Shown: positions 6,474 to 12,580 of the stretch, in pieces
How the letters are laid out: each line of letters begins with the position of its first letter
Numbering within the stretch: the stretch's first letter is position 1
NCBI GenBank assembly: GCA_014859215.1
Contig: JACUUS010000057.1
Span: 1 to 12,580, forward strand
DNA: 12,580 nt
Direction: 5' to 3'
DNA from: Dehalococcoidia bacterium
GTDB lineage: Bacteria > Chloroflexota > Dehalococcoidia > SZUA-161
Notes under the pieces: model-generated
Told to the model about the DNA's origin: nothing
The model's database searches: none
The model's input: only the letters and a program-made list of their open reading frames with translations
Translations under genes and position numbers: made by a program

Positions 6474-7762
6474 AACACGCCCCTGTTTCACCAAAGGCCG
6501 GGAAGACCCGAACAAAGAGGCCGGCGGAGGTCGACGTCGCAGTAATAGGCAGCGGACCCGCCGGCCTTACGGCCGCGCTTCATGCCCGGAAGGCGGGCGC
6601 TCGGAACGTGCTTGTTCTCGAACGCGAGGAGGAGCTCGGCGGCATCCTCAAGCAGTGCATTCACAACGGCTTCGGCCTGGAGCAGTTCAGGAAAGACTAC
6701 ACCGGACCCGAATACGCCGAGCGCCTCATCAACGAGGTCAAGCGGGCCGGGGCAAAGTATCTGCTCAATACGATGGTGACCGGCCTCGCCCCGGACCGCA
6801 TGATCACGGCGGTAAGTCCCGAACAGGGCGTGTTCGAGATAAGGCCCAGAAGCGTCGTGCTCGCCATGGGCTGCCGCGAACGCGCGCGCGGGAGCATCGG
6901 CATCCCCGGTACGCGCCCGGCCGGAATATACACCGCAGGCGTGGCGCAGAGGTTCGTCAACATCGAGGGATACCTGCCCGGAAGAGACGTGGTCGTTCTT
7001 GGCTCCGGGGACATCGGACTTATCATGGCGAGGCGGCTCACCCTGGAGGGTGCCCGGGTGAGAGGCGTTTACGAGATCATGGACTACCCGGGAGGGCTCA
7101 AGAGGAACATAGTACAGTGCCTGAACGATTTCGACATCCCTTTGCACCTTTCCCACACGGTCACGGAGATACGGGGCCGGCAGCGCGTGGAGGGAGTGGT
7201 CGTATCGAGAGTCGACGGCAGTCAGCAGCCTGTGGCGGGGACCGAAGAGTTCGTGCCCTGCGACACCCTGCTTCTATCGGTCGGTCTCATTCCCGAGAAC
7301 GAGCTTTCGCGGGAGGCCGGGGTGGAGCTCAGCGCGATCACCAGAGGCCCGGTAGTCACGGAGACGATGCAGACGTCGGCGCCGGGCATATTCTCCTGCG
7401 GCAACGTCTCCACGGTGTTCGACCTGGTTGACTACGTGGCCCAGACCAGCGTCACTGCGGGAACGAACGCGGCGCTGCTCGCGGCACGCGCACACGGCAA
7501 GGACGGCAAGACAGTCGACATCGCTCCCGGTGAAAATGTCCGGCTGGTCTACCCGCAGCGCTACTCGTTCCAGGGCGACCTGGTCCTCTACATCAGGTCG
7601 GCGGAGCCGGTCGAGAAACCGGTCAGAGTGGCGGTCGATCCCCCCGGAATGCGCGTGAAGAGGCAATACGCAAGGCCCAATGAGATGATCAGGGTCAAGG
7701 TGCCCGGGGACAAATTGAAGGACGTCAAAAACGATATAGAGATCGCGATAGTAGAGGACTGA
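6470..7762 (+). CDS. FAD/NAD(P)-dependent oxidoreductase (GlpB-like, DUF1667-associated)
   Basis: A 430-residue pyridine-nucleotide-disulfide-reductase-fold flavoprotein. The FAD site VIGSGPAGLTAA begins near residue 25. The family signature GGILKQCIHNGFG covers residues 57-69 with C63. A second Rossmann motif, VVLGSGDIGLIMA, sits near residue 175 for NAD(P). PGIFSCGNVSTVFDLVDYV closes the FAD domain, followed by a beta-rich tail of about 90 residues. It lacks the CxxC disulfide pair of thioredoxin reductase. Proteins of this type are found beside GlpA-like dehydrogenases, glycerol or FGGY kinases and DUF1667 proteins, where they are thought to act in the anaerobic glycerol-3-phosphate dehydrogenase complex or hand electrons to NAD. 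The start ATG overlaps the kinase stop (ATGA), with GAAGG upstream, so the two are translationally coupled. Confidence 0.88.
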   Translation: MKHAPVSPKAGKTRTKRPAEVDVAVIGSGPAGLTAALHARKAGARNVLVLEREEELGGILKQCIHNGFGLEQFRKDYTGPEYAERLINEVKRAGAKYLLNTMVTGLAPDRMITAVSPEQGVFEIRPRSVVLAMGCRERARGSIGIPGTRPAGIYTAGVAQRFVNIEGYLPGRDVVVLGSGDIGLIMARRLTLEGARVRGVYEIMDYPGGLKRNIVQCLNDFDIPLHLSHTVTEIRGRQRVEGVVVSRVDGSQQPVAGTEEFVPCDTLLLSVGLIPENELSREAGVELSAITRGPVVTETMQTSAPGIFSCGNVSTVFDLVDYVAQTSVTAGTNAALLAARAHGKDGKTVDIAPGENVRLVYPQRYSFQGDLVLYIRSAEPVEKPVRVAVDPPGMRVKRQYARPNEMIRVKVPGDKLKDVKNDIEIAIVED

Positions 7763-7764
7763 AG

Positions 7765-8142
7765 GTGGCGAGAGAGAAGAGGCATTTCACGTGTGTCGTG
7801 TGTCCCGTCGGCTGCGAGATCGACGTGGAGGCGGAGAACGGCGCGATTCTGTCCATGGAAGGGAACAGGTGCAAGAAATGGGAGGAGTTCGTGCAGCAGG
7901 AGCTGCGCGAGCCTATGCGCGTGCTGACCACCACGGTGCGCGTGAAGGACGCGAAATGGCCCGTGCTTCCCGTGCGTACGGATAAGGCGGTCCCCAGGCG
8001 GCTTATCCCCGAGATCATGAAAGAGGTCTCGCGAATCGAGATGGAGGCCCCGGTCCGCATAAGCGACGTCGCGGTCGCGGACATCGCCGGGACCGGCGCC
8101 GACGTTGTAGCGACCAGAAGCATGGAACGGGTGAGCCGCTGA
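7765..8142 (+). CDS. DUF1667 family cysteine-motif protein
   Basis: A 125-residue protein with CVVCPVGCEIDV (C10, C13, C17) and GNRCKKW near residue 35, so four cysteines could hold one Fe-S cluster. The C-terminal part ends with GTGADVVATR, a conserved DUF1667 signature, and LPVRTDKAVPRRLIPEIM also fits the family. Members are encoded next to the preceding kind of flavoprotein and next to GlpA-like proteins and probably act as a small electron-carrying subunit of the same complex. No direct biochemical role is known to me. The start is GTG at 7765, two bases after the previous stop, with AGAGG at 7753-7757; no ATG is suitably placed. It is the last gene of the operon, and no clear terminator follows. 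Confidence 0.85.
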   Translation: MAREKRHFTCVVCPVGCEIDVEAENGAILSMEGNRCKKWEEFVQQELREPMRVLTTTVRVKDAKWPVLPVRTDKAVPRRLIPEIMKEVSRIEMEAPVRISDVAVADIAGTGADVVATRSMERVSR

Positions 8143-8168
8143 GTGGTGACCAGTGATAGGCAAACGGC

Positions 8169-8204
8169 GAGATTGAGAGCAAGATCAAGATTAAGACCGA
8201 GACA
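8169..8204 (-). repeat. Degenerate hexanucleotide tract 3
   Basis: Six hexamers of pattern RAGANY on the plus strand (GAGATT, GAGAGC, AAGATC, AAGATT, AAGACC, GAGACA) lie 26 bases after the last operon gene. On the minus strand they read as TCTTAA/TCTCAA-like units, the same family as tracts 1 and 2 but more diverged. The surrounding 8143-8279 stretch lies between convergent genes and shows no gene or convincing terminator. Confidence 0.75.
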
Positions 8205-8279
8205 AGATGGCTCGCATTCCCCAACCCGAGAACCCTGGCGCTGTTACCGGGTAATATAGAGCCTGAGATTTTCCACTAA

Positions 8280-8540
8280 TCATGGCCTTTTCAGCGTCTT
8301 GTCATGCTCCCCCACGTTGCGCATGACGATGACTTCTCCAACTATCTCAAAGGTCATGCGTAATCTCTTCGAAGGGCGAGCTTCCCAGATGTTCTTCCTG
8401 CCCTCCATCTTCCTGGCACGGAGGCCGGGATATCTGAGGTTATGACTCAATAGATTAAGCGCCTTGCGCACGCTCCCTTTCTCGGCTTTGGTGAGCTTCT
8501 CATATGCCTGTTCAAATTGCTCGGTGAAGAGGATCTCCAC
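8280..8540 (-). CDS. RelE/ParE-family toxin (mRNA interferase type)
   Basis: An 86-residue protein beginning MEILFTEQFEQAYEKL, with KALNLL, then KMEGRKNIWEARPSKRLRMTF and the closing RNVGEHDKTL. The IWEAR, R-x-TF and GEHD motifs are those of RelE-superfamily toxins of the type that cleave ribosome-bound mRNA or inhibit a related target. The start is GTG at 8540, two bases after the antitoxin stop, with no strong ribosome site of its own, so translation is probably coupled to the antitoxin. This coupling is typical of antitoxin-first modules. The protein is full length for the family. The actual target (ribosome or gyrase, as in ParE) cannot be settled from the sequence. Confidence 0.88.
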   Translation of the reverse strand: MEILFTEQFEQAYEKLTKAEKGSVRKALNLLSHNLRYPGLRARKMEGRKNIWEARPSKRLRMTFEIVGEVIVMRNVGEHDKTLKRP

Positions 8541-8542
8541 AG

Positions 8543-8827
8543 CTAAGCTTTGTCCTCAAGATACTTCACTGCGTCAGCCGCCGATTTAAATCTCTTCACC
8601 CGACCAGCTTTCACATCCTCGTCGGCCTTGCGTTCCCCCTCTTGCCACTCTTCAGTCCAGAAGTAGGACTGGCTTGCGTCAACCAGTTTCTTGGGCGTCA
8701 ATACGATGCGCCCTTCTTCGTCAAGCCTGACTTCAACAAAATCGCCAGGCTGCATGTTAGTCTTCGTCCTGATTTCCTTGGGAATCGAGACCTGCCCACC
8801 GCTGGTCAATCTTGTCAGAGTACCCAT
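8543..8827 (-). CDS. AbrB/MazE-type antitoxin (SpoVT-AbrB domain)
   Basis: A 94-residue DNA-binding antitoxin. Residues 1-50 form a swapped-hairpin AbrB domain with TSGGQVSIPKEIR, then LQPGD-like MQPGDFVEV and EEGRIVLTPKK. The charged C-terminal 40 residues (FWTEEWQEGERKADED to KYLEDKA) would wrap and neutralise the toxin. AGGAG sits six bases before the ATG at 8827. Proteins of this group usually repress their own operon by binding inverted repeats at the promoter. A matching inverted repeat lies at 8848-8867. The two genes together form a complete toxin-antitoxin module oriented against the upstream operon. Confidence 0.88.
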   Translation of the reverse strand: MGTLTRLTSGGQVSIPKEIRTKTNMQPGDFVEVRLDEEGRIVLTPKKLVDASQSYFWTEEWQEGERKADEDVKAGRVKRFKSAADAVKYLEDKA

Positions 8828-8847
8828 TTCGAGCTCCTGTCATGGTG

Positions 8848-8898
8848 CATTGAGATCATTATCAATGAAATAATACTACAAATACTTGACCGGGACAA
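8848..8898 (-). promoter_or_regulatory. Toxin-antitoxin promoter with operator-like inverted repeat
   Basis: On the minus strand, TTGTCC (8898-8893) and TATTAT (8875-8870) are separated by exactly 17 bases, a good sigma-70-like arrangement. The expected transcription start near 8863 falls inside an inverted repeat, CATTGA (8848-8853) and TCAATG (8862-8867) around eight bases. A smaller one, TCATT-ATC-AATGA (8856-8868), overlaps it. This placement suits autorepression by the AbrB-type antitoxin. Binding itself is inferred. Confidence 0.55.
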
Positions 8899-8918
8899 GA
8901 TTAAGCGCAGTAGAGTGA

Positions 8919-9077
8919 AGTCCGGTGAGGCCGAGAGTTAAGAAACTGGCTGACAGCGGGCTATGGCGTATCCGCATCGGGCGATACAGGATAGTCTATG
9001 CCATAGACGATAAAGATCAGCAGATTATCATAGTAAAGGTAGCACGCCGCAAGGAGGATACCGACAGAGGGCTATAG
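8919..9077 (+). pseudogene. C-terminal remnant of a second RelE/ParE toxin
   Basis: The plus frame open from 8919 to the TAG at 9075-9077 encodes VKKLADSGLWRIRIGRYRI, then VYAIDD, IIIVKVARRKE. This is the typical RelE/ParE C-terminal half (KKL, LWRIRxGxYRIVY, hydrophobic strand, basic RRK). About 35-40 N-terminal residues are absent, and a TGA at 8916-8918 closes the frame upstream. The neighbouring frame just before (RVKSGEAES, stop at 8939-8941) reads like the expected spacer before KKL, so a frameshift may have split the gene. A GTG at 8925 could start a 50-residue peptide, but that is too short for an active toxin. It has no antitoxin of its own in the window. Confidence 0.7.
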
Positions 9078-9356
9078 AAGCAATGCCCGGTATCCCGCCG
9101 CTGATGGACCGCACATAGCAATCTATCATACTGGCCAACCAGCACCACTAAGTATGAAAACAGGGTTACGCCAGCGTCTGGACCGACCAGCGAGCTATTT
9201 TCGGGGTAAAGACGTACTAATATGGCGGCTGACTCGCAACGTACCAGCGGATAGCACACACGGCGACGCCCGGTGGAGACAGGCCCAAAGGCGTCCCGGC
9301 GGGACGCCGCTACATTCACCACCAACTCCCGCCGGTCACCGTCACCCAGTCGCCGT
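9078..9356. other. Gene-poor stretch between toxin remnant and rtcB
   Basis: I recognise no protein, tRNA or other RNA on either strand. Short open frames show no family motif and no ribosome site. The only clear structure is the GC palindrome near the right end. Confidence 0.5.
9290..9314 (-). terminator. GC palindrome after rtcB; weak terminator or dispersed repeat
   Basis: The arms GGCGTCCC (9290-9297) and GGGACGCC (9301-9308) pair perfectly around a three-base loop. On the minus strand the stem lies 49 bases past the rtcB stop and is followed by TTTGGGCC, so it could act as a poor intrinsic terminator. On the plus strand GCTACA follows, resembling the TACA flank of the palindrome at 242-263. 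It may therefore belong to a dispersed palindromic repeat family instead. Confidence 0.45.
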
Positions 9357-10814
9357 CTACCCCTTGACCACTCCCAGGGGGCGGGTGCGGGCTACGATCC
9401 TGGAGATGCCTGAGTTATGGGTAACCGCCACAACATCCGATACGTCCTTGTAGGCTTCCGAGGCTTCCTCGGCGAGCCCGGCCACGCTTCCGGCCCTCAC
9501 GGTAATCCCGCGTTCGGCCAGCGCATGGAGGACGTCTTTGCCCACAAGGACCTTCTTGGCGGCGGCGCGGCTCTTGAGCCTGCCCGCTCCGTGGCAGGTG
9601 GAGCCGAATGTCTGCTCCATTGCCTGCTCGGTGCCGACAAGCACATACGAAACCCTTCCCATATCCCCGGGGATAAGCACGGGCTGGCCGATTCTTGCGT
9701 ATGCCGGCGGCACGTCGGGATGACCCGCCGGGAAGGCCCTGGTCGCCCCCTTGCGGTGCACGCAGAGGGTCTCTTTCCGGCCGTCGACAACGTGGTCCTC
9801 TATCTTGGCGACGTTGTGGGCGACGTCGTAGACCAGCTCCAGCCCCGCCTCTTCTTCGCATTTCCCGAGTACCTGGCAAAAGGCCTCCCTCACCCAGTGC
9901 CCGATGACGTGCCGGTTCGCCCAGGCGTAGTTCGCGGAGCATCGCATCGCCGAAAGGTAGGCCTGCCCCTGCCGGGACCTTACCGGGGCGCAGGCAAGCT
10001 GCCGGTCCGGCACGGTAATTGAATACTCCGTCATCGCGCTGATCATCTGCTTGATGTAGTCATCCGCTACCTGGTGTCCGAGTCCCCGAGAGCCGCAGTG
10101 GATAAGGAGGACTACCTGCCCGACATGATGCAGGCCCATGCCGGCGGCGATATCCGGCTCCCTTATCTGATCGACCGCGGCCACCTCCAGGAAGTGGTTG
10201 CCGGAGCCGAGCGTCCCGATCTGGGGTATGCCCCTGTCTTTGGCATGTGAGCTCACCGCGTCCGGGTCTGCTCCGGCCATCTCGCCCTTTTCCTCCGTAT
10301 GTTCCAGGTCTTCCGGCTTGCCGTAGCCTTTTTCCACCGCCCAGCGTGAGCCCCTGGCCAGCACCTCGTCTATCTCACCCGGACGCAGCCTGATTCTGCC
10401 CCTGGAGCCCAGCCCGGAAGGCACGCTGTGGTAGATGGTGTCGATGAGCTGGCCGATTTTCGGACAGACCTCGTCCGCGTTTAGATTCGTGCGAAGAAGC
10501 CGCACACCGCAGTTGATGTCGAAGCCGACTCCACCCGGCGAAACCACCCCGTCCGATACCCGCATTCCTGCCACGCCTCCGATTGGAAAACCGTATCCCC
10601 AGTGAATGTCCGGCATCGCAAGGGAATGCCCTACTATTCCGGGCAGGAAAGCCACGTTAGCTACCTGCTCTGGCGCCTGGTCTTCCAGGATTTGCCCCAG
10701 CATGTGCTCATCGGCATAAATCAGACCGGGCACGCGCATACCCGGTCTGTAATTCTCCGGTATGCGCCACCTGTAATCGTCAACCTTTTCGAGGGGACCA
10801 CCCCACTTAGCCAT
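9357..10814 (-). CDS. rtcB: RNA-splicing ligase RtcB
   Basis: A 485-residue RtcB, close to the length of the archaeal enzyme. It joins RNA 3'-phosphate or 2',3'-cyclic phosphate ends to 5'-OH ends using GTP and Mn2+. Expected residues are all visible: DINCGVR (D99, C102), GSGNHFLE (H207), HCGSRGLGHQ (H239) and YDVAHN (H333) for the metals, and STCHGAGR with H408, the histidine that is guanylylated. VHRKGATRAFP and the terminal RPLGVVKG also fit. The ATG at 10814 is chosen because it gives the family N-terminus MAKWGGPLEKV and has GGGAGG upstream, overlapping the archease stop; the frame stays open further upstream but extends into archease. It follows the archease gene by 13 bases as one transcript. 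In bacteria it may repair or splice tRNA or stress-cleaved RNA; the target here is unknown. Confidence 0.96.
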   Translation of the reverse strand: MAKWGGPLEKVDDYRWRIPENYRPGMRVPGLIYADEHMLGQILEDQAPEQVANVAFLPGIVGHSLAMPDIHWGYGFPIGGVAGMRVSDGVVSPGGVGFDINCGVRLLRTNLNADEVCPKIGQLIDTIYHSVPSGLGSRGRIRLRPGEIDEVLARGSRWAVEKGYGKPEDLEHTEEKGEMAGADPDAVSSHAKDRGIPQIGTLGSGNHFLEVAAVDQIREPDIAAGMGLHHVGQVVLLIHCGSRGLGHQVADDYIKQMISAMTEYSITVPDRQLACAPVRSRQGQAYLSAMRCSANYAWANRHVIGHWVREAFCQVLGKCEEEAGLELVYDVAHNVAKIEDHVVDGRKETLCVHRKGATRAFPAGHPDVPPAYARIGQPVLIPGDMGRVSYVLVGTEQAMEQTFGSTCHGAGRLKSRAAAKKVLVGKDVLHALAERGITVRAGSVAGLAEEASEAYKDVSDVVAVTHNSGISRIVARTRPLGVVKG

Positions 10815-10827
10815 CGCCTTTGCCTCC

Positions 10828-11241
10828 CTAAATATCGAAAATGACCTGCACCCGGTTCTTCTCCCGGTCCACCTCAAGCATGTGGTATGTAGCCGACTTG
10901 ACCCCTATCCTGACTTCGTGACGTTCCGGATCGTAAACTTCGCCAAAGCATTCGGCTTTCAGCCGCCCCTCCCCATCGAACTCCCGCATGTCGAACCGTT
11001 TGAAAAGGAGCCCGTAAACGTCAAAAAGGTAGACAAGCCTGTTAAGCCATCCGAAAAGTAGCTCCTCCAGATCGTTTTCCTCGAGTTCAACGGGGCGGGA
11101 CTCTTTCTCGGCGACGCGGTCCAGGTCGGCGATAATACTGAACATGCCGTAGGCGGCATTGGCGAAGGCCTCCGCGAGCGTTTGGCCGCAAGCAACGAGG
11201 CCGGTATCGGCTGTATGGTCTAAAAGGCGAAATTTCCGCAC
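10828..11241 (-). CDS. Archease, RtcB activating protein
   Basis: A 137-residue archease. LLDHTADTGLVACGQTLAEAFANAAYGMF at the N-terminus is the family hallmark, with D9 and H10 and the invariant DHTADTG. Further on, EELLFGWLNRLVYLFD and AECFGE complete the core, and GVKSATYHML precedes the terminal VIFDI. Archease promotes guanylylation of RtcB, allows multiple turnover and can widen its nucleotide use. The last acidic residue, near the C-terminus, contributes to metal binding. The start is GTG at 11241, with CAGG-type purine-rich bases upstream; the family length supports it. Lying directly before rtcB, it forms the common archease-rtcB operon. Confidence 0.95.
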   Translation of the reverse strand: MRKFRLLDHTADTGLVACGQTLAEAFANAAYGMFSIIADLDRVAEKESRPVELEENDLEELLFGWLNRLVYLFDVYGLLFKRFDMREFDGEGRLKAECFGEVYDPERHEVRIGVKSATYHMLEVDREKNRVQVIFDI

Positions 11242-11539
11242 TGTCCTGCCTGCTTCTCGGAAGCGAATTTGGAGAAATCCGAAATCATTGCTTTGTCAGC
11301 TTGTTCCTGCAAGCGTAGCGAAGCCTGTACGAGCACGTCTTCGCGAGCCACGACCGCGTCGGGACGAATCTCCCCGCTATCGCCACACGAAACCCCGTGC
11401 CGCGCGGCGCTCCTCCAGCACGGACGAGATTGCCGTGTTGTCCGCCTCCGGCAAATCCTTCGGCGTGCAAGGCAGCACCTGTACTTTGTGACGAAAAGAG
11501 CAAGGGAAGTCAAAGTTCCGGAGTATCAGCATTCAGAAC
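11242..11539. other. Unexplained ~300-bp gap between ferredoxin and archease genes
   Basis: Open frames overlap on both strands, but none has a recognisable domain. On the minus strand one short frame (ending at the TAG 11377-11379) contains LPCTPKDLPEADNTAISS and LEERRAARGF, and another frame continues with GEIRPDAVVAREDVLV. Together they look slightly protein-like and could be a frameshifted relic, but I cannot name a family. No terminator or tRNA is visible, so whether archease-rtcB is cotranscribed with the ferredoxin is unclear. Confidence 0.4.
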
Positions 11540-11812
11540 TTAATAGGTTCCCGGCGCCGGTTCCTCGCCGGGATGAAGGCTGCGCCATTTCGCAAGAAGC
11601 TGCTCCTTGCTTTCGGGAATCGCGGGATCGGGGTGGCATGCGTCCACCGGGCACACCGCCGCGCAGCGCGAAGACTCGTAAGCTCCCGCACATTCCGTGC
11701 ACCTGTCGGGGTTGATTACGTATATTACCTCTCCTTCGCTTATAGCCTCGTTAGGACATTCGGGCTCGCATGCCCCGCAGGCTATGCAGTCTTCAGTAAT
11801 CAAATATGACAT
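11540..11812 (-). CDS. 2[4Fe-4S] ferredoxin (YfhL/Allochromatium type)
   Basis: A 90-residue ferredoxin. The first cluster motif is C9-x2-C12-x2-C15-x3-C19-P. The second is C38-x2-C41-x8-C50-x3-C54-P, with an extra C59. The longer loop between the second and third cysteine of motif two, and the C-terminal extension, are those of Alvin/YfhL-type ferredoxins, which have unusually low potentials. The ATG at 11812 is preferred over a TTG one codon earlier, with a G-rich ribosome site (GGGGGGA) upstream. It begins 33 bases after the stop of the 2-oxoacid oxidoreductase beta subunit and is probably cotranscribed with it, so it likely accepts electrons from that enzyme. Confidence 0.93.
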   Translation of the reverse strand: MSYLITEDCIACGACEPECPNEAISEGEVIYVINPDRCTECAGAYESSRCAAVCPVDACHPDPAIPESKEQLLAKWRSLHPGEEPAPGTY

Positions 11813-11845
11813 CAAGTCCCCCCGTCGGTGCTGTGAAAGCGCAGC

Positions 11846-12580
11846 TTAGAGGAACGGATGCTCGTGCATGGCCTTGAGCCTTCTCCATCGCCGCTCCACT
11901 TCCTTCTCAATAGCTTCAAGTGTCCCGGCATGCTCCGGTTTCAACAGGTGTTTGCTGCGTCCCATCATTCCCAGCCAGTCTGCCACCGGTATACGCTTTC
12001 CCCGTTTCTCCGGATCATAGGTAATGCTCGTGATACCGTTCTCGACCTCATAAAGCGGGAACAAACAGCACTCAACCGCGGTCTTCACTACCCTGGTCCC
12101 CAGGCGCTCATCATATCGCCAGTTCAAGGGGCATACGGTCAACACTTTTCCGTACACGAACCCGCCGCGACGCGCGTACCACTGGGCCTTGGCCGCCTTG
12201 CGTATAAGGTCGGTGCCCAGTCCCTCCACGCTGGTGAAGACGTAAGGAGCATAGGTCGCGGCCATTATCTGGGCGGTGTCCTTGTGATGAAAGCGTTTCC
12301 CCGGCTGGCAAGGCCCGACATGACTGGTGGCGGTGTTCTCGCCCATGGGCGTGGCGTAGCTGAGCTGGCCGCCGGTATTCATGTACCCCTGGTTATCGTA
12401 TTCCAGGATGATCATGGGATGACCCCTTATAGCGGCTCCCACCACCGGCCCCAGACCGATATCGGTGCCCCCGTCGCCGGTTACCATAATGAAGGTTATC
12501 TCCTCGTCGGGTATCTCGCCGCGTCGTTTCCGCTCATGGTACATTTCCACCAATCCGGAAAGAGTCGCCGCCCCGTTCTG
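11846..12580 (-). CDS. 2-oxoacid (pyruvate-type):ferredoxin oxidoreductase beta subunit, partial
   Basis: The C-terminal 244 residues of a PorB-like subunit that runs off the right edge; the frame is open to the last base (NGAATLSG at the edge). VTGDGGTDIGLG is the thiamine-diphosphate and Mg2+ motif, and EYDNQGYMNTGGQLSYATP is a strong PorB-type signature. PLNWRYD with the preceding cysteine lies in the usual substrate-side region. It oxidatively decarboxylates a 2-oxoacid to an acyl-CoA together with alpha, gamma and delta subunits, reducing ferredoxin. The alpha subunit would be expected just beyond the right edge. The N-terminal cysteines that bind the proximal cluster are outside the window. 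Pyruvate is the likeliest substrate but oxobutyrate or another 2-oxoacid is possible. Confidence 0.92.
   Translation of the reverse strand, partial: QNGAATLSGLVEMYHERKRRGEIPDEEITFIMVTGDGGTDIGLGPVVGAAIRGHPMIILEYDNQGYMNTGGQLSYATPMGENTATSHVGPCQPGKRFHHKDTAQIMAATYAPYVFTSVEGLGTDLIRKAAKAQWYARRGGFVYGKVLTVCPLNWRYDERLGTRVVKTAVECCLFPLYEVENGITSITYDPEKRGKRIPVADWLGMMGRSKHLLKPEHAGTLEAIEKEVERRWRRLKAMHEHPFL

Noticed and set aside
6373..7431. Plus-strand open frame of 352 codons overlapping the kinase end and the GlpB-like gene
   Set aside because: Arg/Gly-rich shadow frame; the +1-shifted frame carries both Rossmann motifs.
8881..8905. A fourth hexamer tract (GACAAGATTAAG-like)
   Set aside because: Only two unit-like hexamers in register; too short to separate from chance.
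9078..9356. tRNA or other structured RNA gene in the gap
   Set aside because: No cloverleaf, T-arm consensus or conserved anticodon stem could be traced on either strand.
10815..10877. Upstream extension of rtcB by 21 codons
   Set aside because: It would overlap archease, lacks family resemblance, and the MAKWGGPLEKV start has its own GGGAGG site.

Overview
The window is GC-rich bacterial DNA from what looks like a strict or facultative anaerobe. The signs are a glycyl-radical-enzyme remnant, a pyruvate:ferredoxin-oxidoreductase-type beta subunit beside a 2[4Fe-4S] ferredoxin, and a GlpABC-like set of flavin and Fe-S dehydrogenase proteins. The sequence does not fix the phylum. An RtcB/archease pair, low-complexity hexamer tracts between genes and GC palindromes would fit several deep-branching anaerobic lineages.

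Left edge (1-435): a 5'-truncated piece of a glycyl radical enzyme on the minus strand, then a perfect 9-bp hairpin and a TCTYAR hexanucleotide tract, leading into a plus-strand operon. Main operon (436-8142, plus): six genes. They are an AGPS/GlcD-like FAD-linked oxidase, a GlpC/GlcF-like Fe-S protein with two CCG domains, a GlpA-like FAD dehydrogenase with an N-terminal BON-like domain and a C-terminal BFD-type [2Fe-2S] domain, an FGGY carbohydrate kinase, a GlpB-like FAD/NAD oxidoreductase and a DUF1667 cysteine protein. Three of the five junctions overlap or nearly touch. The other two (2930-3045 and 4768-4922) carry repeats. The likely logic is that the kinase phosphorylates a polyol or ketose-like substrate, the flavoproteins oxidise it, and electrons leave through the Fe-S proteins. 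The substrate is not evident. No transporter, aldolase or regulator lies in the window.

Middle (8143-9356): a third hexamer tract, then a minus-strand toxin-antitoxin operon (AbrB/MazE-type antitoxin, RelE-type toxin) with a good promoter and an inverted repeat at the expected transcription start. Facing away from it is the decayed C-terminal half of a second RelE/ParE toxin. The stretch after that has no gene I recognise, apart from a GC palindrome that may end the rtcB transcript.

Right part (9357-12580, minus): archease followed by RtcB RNA ligase, a ~300-bp unexplained stretch, a ferredoxin, and the C-terminal part of a 2-oxoacid:ferredoxin oxidoreductase beta subunit that runs off the right edge.

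The most interesting items are the six-gene kinase/flavin/Fe-S module of unknown substrate, its BON-GlpA fusion, the three related hexamer tracts of which two bracket the module, the two TGTAG-flanked palindromes with different stems, and the nested inverted repeat between genes 2 and 3.
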